Notes under the pieces: generated by a model
What the model was told of the DNA's origin: nothing
Seen by the model: only the letters and a program-made list of their open reading frames with translations
Databases searched by the model: none
Assembly (NCBI GenBank): GCA_046482735.1
Contig: JAWOEL010000036.1
Span: forward strand, 1 to 22,705
DNA length: 22,705 nucleotides
Source of the DNA: JAQICB01 sp046482735
GTDB taxonomy: Bacteria; Bacteroidota; Bacteroidia; Bacteroidales; UBA1715
Direction of reading: 5' to 3'
Shown here: positions 7,888 through 16,838 of the stretch, in pieces
Position numbering within the stretch: position 1 is the stretch's first letter
Layout of the letters: the number at the start of each line of letters is the position of its first letter
Translations under genes and position numbers: made by a program

Positions 7888-9759
7888 ATGGGAAAAGAAA
7901 TCAAATTTTCGTTAGTGTATCGAGATATGTGGCAAAGTGCAGGCAAGTATATGCCACGAGTAGATCAATTAGTAAGAATAGCCCCTGAAATTATAAAAAT
8001 GGGCTGTTTTGCTCGAGTAGAAACTAACGGAGGAGGATTTGAACAAATTAATTTATTGTTTGGCGAAAATCCAAATAAAGCCGTTCGTGATTGGACACAA
8101 CCATTTAATGATGCAGGAATACAAACACATATGCTTGACAGATCATTAAATGGTCTTCGTATGAGTCCGGTACCTTCAGATGTTCGAAAACTTTTTTATA
8201 AAGTTAAAAAAGCACAAGGAGTAGATATAACTCGTTGTTTTTGTGGATTGAATGACCCAAGAAATATAATTGATTCAATAAAATATGCAAAAGAAGCAGG
8301 AGTAATTGCACAGGCAACTCTTTCATTAACTGTTTCAGAAGTACATACTGTTGAATATTATTGCAAATTAGCTGATGAACTTATAGCAAATGGTGCAGAT
8401 GAAATATGTTTAAAAGATATGGCAGGTATAGGTCGTCCTGTTTCTTTAGGAAAAATAGTTGCTCATATTAAAAAGAACAATCCTGATTTAATTGTTCAAT
8501 ATCATGGACAAACCGGTCCTGGATTTACACCAGCTTCTATTTTAGAAGTAGCTAAAGCAGGTTGTGATATTATTGATGTTGGTATGGAGCCTCTTTCATG
8601 GGGTACCGGACATGCTGATGTGATAATGGTTCGAGAAATGTTGAAAGATGCTGGCTTTAAAGTACCAGATATTGATATGAAAGCATATATGAAAGCCCGA
8701 GCCTTAACTCAGGAGTTTATGGATGATTTCTTAGGATACTTTATTCCTGAATCAAATCGTCGTTTGCAATCATTGTTAATTGCACCGGGATTACCGGGAG
8801 GTATGATGGGTAGTTTAATGAATGATCTTTCTTCAAATTTATCAACGATAAATAAGTCATTAGTTAAAAAAGGAAAATCTGAAATTACAATTGATGAGTT
8901 ATTAATTCAGTTGTTTGATGAAGTTGCTTATGTGTGGCCGCGTGTTGGATATCCACCATTAGTTACACCATTTTCTCAATATGTAAAAAATCTTGCCTTA
9001 TTTAATATTATGCAAGTTGCCAAAGGCGGTGAGCGTTGGTCTATGATTGCAGATAATATTTGGGATATGATTCTTGGTAAAGCCGGAAAATTACCGGGTG
9101 AGGTTGCTCCTGAAATTAAAAAATTAGCTGAGGAACAGGGACGTGAATTCTTTACCGGAGCTCCGCAAGAATTATATCCGGATAAGTTAGATGAGTTCAA
9201 AAAAGAAATGAAAGAAAATAACTGGGATTTTGGTAAAGATGATGAAGAGTTATTTGAATTAGCAATGCATCCGGAACAATACCGAGCGTTACGTTCTGGA
9301 AAAGCAAAAGAAGCTTTTGAAGCAGAATTAGCAGCTAAAAAAGCAGAAGTAGAAAAGAAAAATGCTCCTGCACCTGCTGCAGCTCAAAGTGGATCGTATG
9401 AACCTAAAACATTACAACTTGATGTGAATGGTGAAAAATACGTCGTAAATGTGAGTTATGGTGATGAAGCACCGACTTCTTCTTCTGCACCTGCTCAAAA
9501 TACTCCTGCACCTGCGGCTTCGAGTGATGCTAAGGAAATTATTGCACCTATATCAGGAAAATTCTTTTTAACTAAAGATTCTTCTGAAACTCCCGTAAAA
9601 GTTGGCGATACAGTAAAAGAAGGTCAGATTATTGGCTATATTGAGGCAATGAAAGTATTTAATACAATTACTGCAGAACATGCGGGTAAAGTTGTTGAAG
9701 TATGCTTTAGTAATGGAGAAGAGGTAGACGAGGATGATGTGATTATTCGCGTACAATAA
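7888..9759 (+). CDS. oadA: Biotin-dependent decarboxylase alpha subunit (OadA/PycB type) with biotinyl domain
   Basis: Carboxyltransferase that moves CO2 from oxaloacetate (or a related acid) to biotin for release by the membrane beta subunit; cytoplasmic. Residues 1-300 form the HMGL-like TIM barrel with the catalytic metal Asp13 (YRDMWQS) and Lys176 (LKDMAG, the lysine carbamylated in relatives). A PYC_OADA conserved domain follows to about 470, then a flexible Ala/Pro-rich linker (450-480 and again about 530-550), and a C-terminal biotinyl domain with EAMKV, biotin on Lys589. The usual H-x-H metal pair is replaced by Q204-Y-H206-G-Q208. The sequence belongs to a distinct Bacteroidetes subfamily (NGGGFEQINLLFGENPNK), so the acid used, oxaloacetate or another, is not certain. 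623 aa is normal. Confidence 0.9.
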   Translation: MGKEIKFSLVYRDMWQSAGKYMPRVDQLVRIAPEIIKMGCFARVETNGGGFEQINLLFGENPNKAVRDWTQPFNDAGIQTHMLDRSLNGLRMSPVPSDVRKLFYKVKKAQGVDITRCFCGLNDPRNIIDSIKYAKEAGVIAQATLSLTVSEVHTVEYYCKLADELIANGADEICLKDMAGIGRPVSLGKIVAHIKKNNPDLIVQYHGQTGPGFTPASILEVAKAGCDIIDVGMEPLSWGTGHADVIMVREMLKDAGFKVPDIDMKAYMKARALTQEFMDDFLGYFIPESNRRLQSLLIAPGLPGGMMGSLMNDLSSNLSTINKSLVKKGKSEITIDELLIQLFDEVAYVWPRVGYPPLVTPFSQYVKNLALFNIMQVAKGGERWSMIADNIWDMILGKAGKLPGEVAPEIKKLAEEQGREFFTGAPQELYPDKLDEFKKEMKENNWDFGKDDEELFELAMHPEQYRALRSGKAKEAFEAELAAKKAEVEKKNAPAPAAAQSGSYEPKTLQLDVNGEKYVVNVSYGDEAPTSSSAPAQNTPAPAASSDAKEIIAPISGKFFLTKDSSETPVKVGDTVKEGQIIGYIEAMKVFNTITAEHAGKVVEVCFSNGEEVDEDDVIIRVQ

Positions 9760-9777
9760 AATTCTCTGTAATAATAT

Positions 9778-9807
9778 AAAACGCCGATATTTTTCGGCGT
9801 TTTTTTT
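9778..9807 (+). terminator. Intrinsic terminator between alpha and beta subunit genes
   Basis: AAAACGCCGA (9778-9787) pairs perfectly with TCGGCGTTTT (9794-9803) with a 6-nt loop and a continuing T tract. It lies inside the oadGAB cluster, so it probably sets the amount of membrane beta subunit relative to soluble alpha subunit, or the beta gene has its own promoter. Confidence 0.85.
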
Positions 9808-9832
9808 AAATTATTTGTTTTAAAAAAATAAT

Positions 9833-11116
9833 ATGGAAATATTAGAGAAACTGTATGAAATGACTGCGATTGGCAGTTTAATTGCCGATCCACAAACTTT
9901 AATAATGTATGTGTTAGGGTTTGTTTTATTGTATTTGGGAATTGTGAAAAAATACGAACCCCTTTTGTTAGTCCCTATAGCATTTGGTGTTATTTTAGCA
10001 AATTTTCCATTGGGTCAAATGGGCATAGTTCCTGCTCATTTTATTAAGGATTTATTCCTGGATATGGATATAGATGTATTTAATACTTTAAGTGCCGAAA
10101 AACAAGAAGAGTTATTAGCAAGTAGTCATTACATGAATTTGTATGAAATAGCTCATGAGTATGGCATCATGAATTTTTTATATTATTCATTACTTAAAAC
10201 TGGTTTGTTGCCACCTCTTATTTTTATGGGGGTAGGTGCTATGACAGACTTTGGGCCAATGTTACGTAATTTACGTTTAGCTTTGTTTGGGGCTGCTGCT
10301 CAAATTGGTATTTTTACTGTTTTACTTGTTGCTATGGCGAGTGGTCAGTTTGATATTAAAGAGGCATCTTCTTTGGCTATTATTGGTGGTGCTGATGGTC
10401 CTACTGCTATTTTTACAACAATTAAATTGGCTCCACACTTACTTGGTCCAATTGCGATTGCTGCATATTCTTATATGGCTTTGGTTCCGGTTATTATTCC
10501 TTTTATTGTGAAGCTTACGTGTAATGAGAAGGAGTTAAAAATCAATATGAAGGAAATGGATAAAAAATATCCTTCTAAGTTTAAAATTAAAAATCCGCGT
10601 GCGGTTAAAATTGCATTTCCAATAGTGTTAGGTACTGTGATTATAATTCTTGTACCTTCATCAGCTCCGTTATTGGGTATGTTATTGTTTGGTAATCTAA
10701 TTAAAGAAATCGGTTCTGATACGCAGCGATTAACTGTTGCAGCTACTGATTATATTATGAATCCTGCTACAATAATTCTTGGTTTAACGGTTGGTGCTAC
10801 TATGACAGCTGAAGTATTCTTAGATTTTACTACTATTATGATTATAGTTGGTGGTTTCTTTGCTTTTGCAATATCAGTTGCCGGAGGTATATATGCGGTT
10901 AAAATTTATAATTTGTTAGCATCTAAAAAGATAAATCCTCTTATTGGTGCTACCGGTTTAAGTGCTGTACCTATGGCATCACGTGTAGCAAATGATGTAT
11001 CTACAAAATATGATTCTAAAAATCATGTTCTCCAATATTGTATGTCAAGTAACGTGTCGGGTGTAATTGGCTCTGCTGTTGCGGCTGGTGTGCTTATTGG
11101 TTTTGTAGGAGGATAA
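9833..11116 (+). CDS. oadB: Na+-translocating decarboxylase beta subunit (OadB family)
   Basis: Integral membrane subunit that decarboxylates carboxybiotin and exports Na+. The 427-residue protein is strongly hydrophobic, with about nine to eleven membrane segments. The family signature GGADGPTAIFTTIKLAP is present; Asp188 in it corresponds to the essential membrane Asp of Klebsiella OadB (Asp203). The C-terminal SSNVSGVIGSAVAAGVLIG segment is also characteristic. An extra polar stretch around 65-105 (DMDIDVFNTLSAEKQEELL) is outside the membrane core and is common in Bacteroidetes members as far as I recall. It follows oadA after a 73-bp gap holding an intrinsic terminator. A strong terminator ends the cluster. 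Confidence 0.95.
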   Translation: MEILEKLYEMTAIGSLIADPQTLIMYVLGFVLLYLGIVKKYEPLLLVPIAFGVILANFPLGQMGIVPAHFIKDLFLDMDIDVFNTLSAEKQEELLASSHYMNLYEIAHEYGIMNFLYYSLLKTGLLPPLIFMGVGAMTDFGPMLRNLRLALFGAAAQIGIFTVLLVAMASGQFDIKEASSLAIIGGADGPTAIFTTIKLAPHLLGPIAIAAYSYMALVPVIIPFIVKLTCNEKELKINMKEMDKKYPSKFKIKNPRAVKIAFPIVLGTVIIILVPSSAPLLGMLLFGNLIKEIGSDTQRLTVAATDYIMNPATIILGLTVGATMTAEVFLDFTTIMIIVGGFFAFAISVAGGIYAVKIYNLLASKKINPLIGATGLSAVPMASRVANDVSTKYDSKNHVLQYCMSSNVSGVIGSAVAAGVLIGFVGG

Positions 11117-11141
11117 ATGTTTAACAATACAATAACCTTTC

Positions 11142-11178
11142 AGCCCTGAAATATCTTATGTGTTTCAGGGCTTTTTTG
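11142..11178 (+). terminator. Intrinsic terminator after oadB
   Basis: AGCCCTGAAA (11142-11151) pairs with TTTCAGGGCT (11163-11172), loop of 11 nt, followed by six T residues. Confidence 0.92.
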
Positions 11179-11287
11179 TATTACAAAGTTTTTTTTGCGG
11201 TTTTTTTTTCTGAATTTTGCGATTGAAAATATGATATACATTAATATATGAAAATAATATGTTTTTTTTGTGTATTCGATAAAAGAT

Positions 11288-11533
11288 ATGCTGATGAATA
11301 ATAATGATATATATAATTTTACGGTTGGTGAACTGATAAAAATATTACAAGAATACCCAGAAGACATGCCGGTTGTTGTAAATGGTTACCAAAATGGCTA
11401 TGAAAATTTTTTCCATCCGTATGTGAAAAAAGTAGTACATATGCCTGAAAATTTTTATACTGATGGTTTGTTTCAACTTGATGATAATGGAGAAGAGGTT
11501 CTGCTTTTAGAAAGGGAGATGAGATACGATTGA
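11288..11533 (+). CDS. Small conserved hypothetical protein
   Basis: About 81 residues, acidic, soluble. The N-terminal TVGELIKILQEYPEDMPVVVNGYQNGYENF resembles a widespread set of small uncharacterised proteins that open with a T-V-x-E-L-I/L-x-x-L helix followed by a D-x-P-V-V-V strand. No catalytic motif is visible. The frame is open from a GTG at 11270; I prefer ATG 11288, with ATG 11294 equally possible, because no ribosome binding site settles it. It stands alone between the oadB terminator and the next hypothetical gene (139-bp gap), on the same strand. Function unknown. Confidence 0.65.
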   Translation: MLMNNNDIYNFTVGELIKILQEYPEDMPVVVNGYQNGYENFFHPYVKKVVHMPENFYTDGLFQLDDNGEEVLLLEREMRYD

Positions 11534-11672
11534 GTGGGTATTTTTTATATAAAACTGTTGGATAATTAACTGTAATTATTTACAATATATGAAAAGGTAA
11601 ATCAAGTTTTTGAAAATATTAATACGGGGTGTAATGACCAAAGGTTTTACAGGATAATATTAAAAAAATACA

Positions 11673-13313
11673 ATGAAATCAAACACAGAGAAAATTTATA
11701 TTAAACATTGGTTAGATATTAAACCATATAATACACAAACTGTAACTGATAGCTATTACTTACAGATATGTAACAAAGTCAAAAATGCGATTATAGGAAA
11801 TAAACATGCTTTTATGTTGAACCTATATTTGGAGAATACTATTAATTTGAGCATGTTGGCTTGTTTCCTTACTTCTTATTTTGAGGATTTAGTATCTGAA
11901 ACAAATATTTGGAATACTTTTGTAAATCATCATATCGAATTATACAACAAACCCTTACCTTTTTTTGATGTTGATGATTATTATACCGAAGAAATAAATG
12001 TACAAGATGTAAGTTTTCTTATTTGGTATTTTTTGAATATGCTACAGGAAGATGAATTTGTTGATCCGATTAATGCATGTATTACAGAGACAGCTGTGTC
12101 AATAATGGATGTGTTTGATGAAATATGGGAGTATGCACCTCAAAATGAAAAATTAAAATCTTTGTATACTATAGATGAGGGTGAAACTGACTATTACGTT
12201 GCTCGTGATTTTATTGACACCATATTATTTAAAAGTTATCTGTTTTATCCCGATACTATGCTTGATTTAAAAGAATCTGAACTTGAATTAATGGAAGACC
12301 CCGAGGTCAAAGAAAATATTATACATTTCCTGAATGAAAATCGGGATCAGACTTTGCATAGTACATATACACGGTTATTATGCTTAAAAGGTAAAGACTG
12401 GGCTTCTAAAATAGTAGGCAACGACCATCCACTTTCCAAAGATTTTTCGAATATATCACAACAAAAGATTAGAGGCTTTTTTCTGTATAAAGGTCAGGAT
12501 GAGAATGATGTCTTTCTTGAACATATTGCATCGGGTAAACAATTTAATTTAACAAAAAAATCTTTTGATGATTCTGAATTATTACAAAACATTGATACTA
12601 TTATATTTATCGGAATTGTAAAATGGAGAGATGAGTGGTGGTTTTCTGGTGTGTTTTTTATTAATGAATTTAATGCTGATTTAGTATTAGATGAGAAAAA
12701 TTCCTTACAAAGTCGTATGGAAGTTAATTTTTTAGACCATCAGAGTAATGATGTTGAAGAAATACTTGAAAAACAATATTCTATATTTAAAGATTTTACT
12801 AATGGAAAGGAAATTGTTTTTTTGGATTCAGAAAAAGTTGACTCCTTTATAAAGGAATATACCGAATATTATAATAAATCACTTAAACTTTCGAAAAAAG
12901 AAAGAGACAAAGCAAAAAAACGAGCTCGCAAAGATGGCTTTTTTGGAACTGAAGATACGCATTCCGATTTTACAGAGGTTTCAGAAAGTGCTTTGATTTT
13001 CTTTAATCCTAAAAGTGGTGTTGAAGTTGCATTAGCAGTTAATAGTGCTTTTCCTGCACCTCACAATCCTTTCTTTAATGTTGATGATAGTGAAGAACAT
13101 CTTTTTCGTTTATTTATGAATGAAAGCATATCAACGGAGTTGGTTATGTATTGTATAGAAAATTATAAATCGATAATACCTTTTTTTAATAAAATAGAAG
13201 GAAAAGTCTATTTAGAAAATATTGATTTTTTATTGCGTTTTTGGAAACAAAATAATTATTACACAAAACCTTCAATAACATTTACCGGAGGTAGTAAGTC
13301 GTTTTCAACGTAA
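11673..13313 (+). CDS. Hypothetical protein, possibly DUF3843-like
   Basis: A 546-residue soluble protein, acidic overall, without signal peptide or membrane segments. The opening KIYIKHWLDIKPYNTQTVTD and the later FFNPKSGVEVALAVNSAF recall a Bacteroidetes protein family that I believe is catalogued as DUF3843; the number is from memory. A strongly basic patch, KKERDKAKKRARKDG, lies near residue 410 and could contact nucleic acid or ribosome. No recognised enzymatic motif. It is one gene alone, converging on fmt with a 108-bp gap. Function unknown; the length and composition look normal for a native gene rather than for recently acquired DNA. Confidence 0.75.
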   Translation: MKSNTEKIYIKHWLDIKPYNTQTVTDSYYLQICNKVKNAIIGNKHAFMLNLYLENTINLSMLACFLTSYFEDLVSETNIWNTFVNHHIELYNKPLPFFDVDDYYTEEINVQDVSFLIWYFLNMLQEDEFVDPINACITETAVSIMDVFDEIWEYAPQNEKLKSLYTIDEGETDYYVARDFIDTILFKSYLFYPDTMLDLKESELELMEDPEVKENIIHFLNENRDQTLHSTYTRLLCLKGKDWASKIVGNDHPLSKDFSNISQQKIRGFFLYKGQDENDVFLEHIASGKQFNLTKKSFDDSELLQNIDTIIFIGIVKWRDEWWFSGVFFINEFNADLVLDEKNSLQSRMEVNFLDHQSNDVEEILEKQYSIFKDFTNGKEIVFLDSEKVDSFIKEYTEYYNKSLKLSKKERDKAKKRARKDGFFGTEDTHSDFTEVSESALIFFNPKSGVEVALAVNSAFPAPHNPFFNVDDSEEHLFRLFMNESISTELVMYCIENYKSIIPFFNKIEGKVYLENIDFLLRFWKQNNYYTKPSITFTGGSKSFST

Positions 13314-13421
13314 TTTTGAGTTACACTAAATTTTTTTGCTAAGATAGAAGGGGGTAGGGATTTCTCCGAATTTATTGTATACTGTATAAACAGTAAGTTT
13401 GAATATTGGTCAGAGCTTTAG

Positions 13422-14384
13422 TTATTCAATAATAGAAGCTTCTTTAAACGAAAAACCACATAAACATTCTGTTATATGCATACGTTTTTTTCCTTCTAAT
13501 TGTATTATGGTCGGATATATATATCCATCTATACACGTTATAGCAATATTTTTCTTGTTTTCTATAATCGTACCCGGTGTTATGTCGTGAGCAGTTTTTT
13601 CATATTCTGCTTCATAAATTTTACATATGAGTGCATGTGAAGCAGATGTATGTGAAATTTTGAACCATGCAGCAGGATATGGGGAAAACCCCCGAATGTG
13701 GTTATATATTTCTTGTACAGATGTATTCCATCGAATTTTGCATGTTTCTTTGGAAATTTTTGGAGCAGTTTTTAAATCTTTTGATTCCAATTTTTTTTGA
13801 GGAATAGTTTGTATGGAATTATGTTCAATTTGCTGTAACGTTTCTATAATAAGTTCGCCACCTAATTTCATAAGAGAATCGTGCATATCTCCGGCAGTAG
13901 CTGTGGTAGGTATTAAAATCTTTTTTTGATCAATAATGTGTCCTGTATCAATGTTGTCGTCAATAAAAAAGGTAGTAACACCAGTTTCTGTTTCTCCGTT
14001 TACAATTGCCCAGTTAATAGGAGCTGCACCTCTATATTGGGGGAGGAGTGAGGCATGTAAATTAAATGTTCCTACCTTGGGTATACTCCAAATAATTTTT
14101 GGTAACATACGAAAAGCAACAACAATTATCACATCCGGTTTAATGTCTTCTATTGTTTTTACAAAATTATCATCACGCAACTTTACAGGTTGGAGTACCG
14201 GTAAATTATGCGATTCTGCAAATTTTTTGACCGGAGATTGATGAATTTTTTTTCCTCTTCCGGCAGGTTTATCCGGTGCGGTAACCACAGCAGAAATCGT
14301 ATAATGTTGCTGAACAAGTAACGAAAGCGGATATACCGCAAAATCCGGTGTACCCATATATATTATCCGAAGAGGATGTGTCAT
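13422..14384 (-). CDS. fmt: Methionyl-tRNA formyltransferase
   Basis: Formylates initiator Met-tRNA using 10-formyl-tetrahydrofolate. The N-terminal formyltransferase domain has the GTPDFA start (11-16), the catalytic triad equivalents Asn108, His110 and Asp146, and the folate-site motif HASLLPQYRGAAPINWAI (110-127). The C-terminal domain (about 205-320) binds tRNA and includes the KIRWN and GFSPYPAAW segments. At 320 aa it is the usual length. It starts 3 bp after the end of the tyrosine kinase gene, so it is the last cistron of the polysaccharide export operon, an unusual location since fmt normally follows def or priA. Confidence 0.97.
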   Translation of the reverse strand: MTHPLRIIYMGTPDFAVYPLSLLVQQHYTISAVVTAPDKPAGRGKKIHQSPVKKFAESHNLPVLQPVKLRDDNFVKTIEDIKPDVIIVVAFRMLPKIIWSIPKVGTFNLHASLLPQYRGAAPINWAIVNGETETGVTTFFIDDNIDTGHIIDQKKILIPTTATAGDMHDSLMKLGGELIIETLQQIEHNSIQTIPQKKLESKDLKTAPKISKETCKIRWNTSVQEIYNHIRGFSPYPAAWFKISHTSASHALICKIYEAEYEKTAHDITPGTIIENKKNIAITCIDGYIYPTIIQLEGKKRMHITECLCGFSFKEASIIE

Positions 14385-14387
14385 ATA

Positions 14388-16835
14388 TTAATGTAAGTTG
14401 AAAATGTTTTTATATATACGCTTAAAAAAGTTAGTTTCCATTAAATGCTCATCATCATAGTAGCCATATCCATATTGCTGGCCATATTTGCCATATCTGT
14501 AGCCATAGCTGTTAATCATATCTACGTCATTTATTAAAATACTCAAATTCACTACTTTACCTTCTTTGTGAACATCATTTATAAATTTCAACGAATTTTT
14601 GTTGGTATAATTTTGACGCATTACAAACACATTTAAATCTGAATGTTTTGATATTGATAAAGTATCAGCAACAAGTCCAATAGGAGGAGTGTCAAAAATA
14701 ATGTAATCATATTTTTGATTTTGTATTTGATCAATAAAAAGAGAAAATTCTTTACTTTCAATTAACTCCAAAGGATTTGGTGGTACAGGTCCGGAGAGAA
14801 TAATATCAAGATTTTGTGAAATATCAGATTTGATAGTAATATCTTCAATTGTGTTTTTTCCTATTAAAAAATTAGTTACACCCAATGTGAAATTAGTATT
14901 AATCATTGTATGTAATCGTGGTTTACGTAGGTCAAGACCAACAATTAGTACTCGTTTATTGTTCATAGCAATCATTGTTGCAAGATTTAGAGCACAAAAT
15001 GTTTTACCTTCTCCACTTACTGTAGAGGTAAACGATATAATAGGAGTACTGTATTTGATTCGTTTCAAAAAGAATGAAATACTAGTTCTTATAGTTCTGA
15101 ATGATTCCGCAATTGAAGATTTTGGATGTTTTTTTACCGGAACAAACTCTTCTTCGCGTCTGTTATGAGCAACTGAACCAAGAATAGGTATAGAACAAGA
15201 TTGTTCTATTTCTTCGCGTTCTACAATTTTATTGTTGAGGAAATCGCGAAGTATGATTATAATACCCGGTATAAAGCATGCCAAAAACAGTGCGATAAGA
15301 TAATTAAGTGCACGTTTAGGAGAAATGAGTTTAGTGTTTTCGATAAAAGCCTCATCAATAAATTTAAGATCGGGTAAGTTTGCAGCTTTAGTAATGCCAA
15401 CTTCAGCCCGTTTTTGTAATAAATAATTGTAAATATTATCATTCAGTTCAAAACGCCGTTGAATATTAATTAATTCACGTTCTGTTTTTGGTAATTTTTT
15501 AATGTTAATATTTAGTTTTGCTATTTCTTTGTCAATTTCATCCAATTCAAGTTTTGTGCTTTCTATCAGGTTGTGAACATTATCAATTAAAGATTCAATA
15601 GTGTTATTAATTTTAATGTTAATAAGTTTTAAGCTGGGGTTTTGGTCTGTTGCACTATATTTAATAACTTGTTTTTCAGCATATAGTTCGCCCAATTGGG
15701 TTATTAAGGAATTTAATGAAGGATCTTGTACACCTATAACTGAAGGTGAAATCATGTCTTGAAGGTTGTCCTTTTTTTGAATTGTTTTGAGAATATATTG
15801 ATAATATTTTAACCGAATTTCAAGCATTGATTTTTGAGATTGAAATTCTTCAATTTTTTCGAACAAAGCAGATCCCTCAATACTTAAATCAATAATTTTA
15901 TTGGCTGAACGAAATGTTTCTAAATTTTGTTCAGCTTTATTTAATGAGTCTACAATTTCCATTAATTGAGAATCAATAAATTCTATAGTTTTGTATGAGG
16001 TTTTATTTTTTTCTTTTAAATCATTTTCTATAGCTACAAGAATAAGAGTATTTAAGTAATTTACAACTTTTTCCGGAACTGTTCCCTGAAATGTGAGATC
16101 GAGTATAGTACCTTTTTTGAAAGATGCTTCTACCGTAAGATTGTTTAAATATTGTCGTGTTAATTTATGATAGTTATTAATTGTAGCAATATATGTTTCA
16201 TCAATTATATTGTCTTTATTATTTTTTTCACTAATCTCAAACGCATCAGATTTCACTACACTAAACACATACTCATCGCTTGTGTATTGTTGGTTAAAAA
16301 GTAATGTTTTCGAGACAGAGTTTGAATCACGAGGAATGTTGAGTTGATATTTTTTACTTGAAAGTATTGTTATAAAAATATCTTCAAATTCTACTTCAAG
16401 TTCTTTTATACGTTCTTTAAAAACAGTATCTAGTTCTATGCGAATAGGGCACTCATTGTATATCTCCACATCGTTTACCCGACCTTCATGTCTATACGAA
16501 ATTTGGTAATTTAGCCGTTCAAGTGTTTGTTTAGTAAGTGTGTATGATTGTAAAATGCCAATAAAATTATCTATATTTTGATTGCTCCCCCCCCCTAAGG
16601 TTCCAAGTTCTTTCATAATAGAACTCATGGCACCCATAGCATCTTCTTTTTCTGTTACCATTACAGTGTTTTTGGTTTCGTATACCGGAGTTGAGTACCG
16701 ATTTACAACGAAGGCGATAATAAGTCCAAATAGTATGGTAATAACAAACCATCTCCAGTTTGCAAGAAATAAAAAAATATATTTTTGAATATTAATATTT
16801 TCTTCTTCTTCAGGGGAAAAAGTATCTTTATTCAT
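14388..16835 (-). CDS. Polysaccharide co-polymerase / tyrosine autokinase (Wzc-like)
   Basis: Inner-membrane protein that controls capsule or exopolysaccharide chain length and export through cycles of tyrosine phosphorylation. A Wzz domain with a first membrane helix (about 32-50) leads to a long periplasmic coiled-coil region (about 240-480), a GNVR-type segment (RELINIQRRFELNDNIYNYL) and a second helix near 510-530. The C-terminal bacterial-tyrosine-kinase domain has Walker A SGEGKT at 607-612 and Walker B FDTPP with Asp715. The tail carries a tyrosine cluster (YGYRYGKYGQQYGYGYY) that is the likely autophosphorylation site. At 815 aa it is the usual fused length. A run of nine G (coding strand) encodes the GGG near residues 81-83. 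It is 3 bp from both neighbours, in an operon with the Wza-like gene and fmt. Confidence 0.95.
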   Translation of the reverse strand: MNKDTFSPEEEENINIQKYIFLFLANWRWFVITILFGLIIAFVVNRYSTPVYETKNTVMVTEKEDAMGAMSSIMKELGTLGGGSNQNIDNFIGILQSYTLTKQTLERLNYQISYRHEGRVNDVEIYNECPIRIELDTVFKERIKELEVEFEDIFITILSSKKYQLNIPRDSNSVSKTLLFNQQYTSDEYVFSVVKSDAFEISEKNNKDNIIDETYIATINNYHKLTRQYLNNLTVEASFKKGTILDLTFQGTVPEKVVNYLNTLILVAIENDLKEKNKTSYKTIEFIDSQLMEIVDSLNKAEQNLETFRSANKIIDLSIEGSALFEKIEEFQSQKSMLEIRLKYYQYILKTIQKKDNLQDMISPSVIGVQDPSLNSLITQLGELYAEKQVIKYSATDQNPSLKLINIKINNTIESLIDNVHNLIESTKLELDEIDKEIAKLNINIKKLPKTERELINIQRRFELNDNIYNYLLQKRAEVGITKAANLPDLKFIDEAFIENTKLISPKRALNYLIALFLACFIPGIIIILRDFLNNKIVEREEIEQSCSIPILGSVAHNRREEEFVPVKKHPKSSIAESFRTIRTSISFFLKRIKYSTPIISFTSTVSGEGKTFCALNLATMIAMNNKRVLIVGLDLRKPRLHTMINTNFTLGVTNFLIGKNTIEDITIKSDISQNLDIILSGPVPPNPLELIESKEFSLFIDQIQNQKYDYIIFDTPPIGLVADTLSISKHSDLNVFVMRQNYTNKNSLKFINDVHKEGKVVNLSILINDVDMINSYGYRYGKYGQQYGYGYYDDEHLMETNFFKRIYKNIFNLH
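16587..16595. repeat. Homopolymer C9/G9 tract inside the tyrosine kinase gene
   Basis: Nine consecutive C on the plus strand, read as nine G in the coding direction and translated as Gly-Gly-Gly. It is the longest G/C run I noticed in this AT-rich window. Loss of one G gives a TAG stop within a few codons, and gain of one G gives a TAA stop soon after, so either slip would end the protein at about 85-95 residues. Confidence 0.95.
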
Positions 16836-16838
16836 TTG

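Noticed and set aside
9636..9893. Minus-strand 85-codon frame across the oadA-oadB junction
   Set aside because: Antisense of the biotinyl domain and of an intrinsic terminator; no homology visible.
11140..11367. Minus-strand 75-codon frame
   Set aside because: Overlaps the oadB terminator and the start of the small conserved protein; no recognisable motif.
13399..13590. Plus-strand 63-codon frame antisense to fmt
   Set aside because: Shadow of the well-supported fmt gene.
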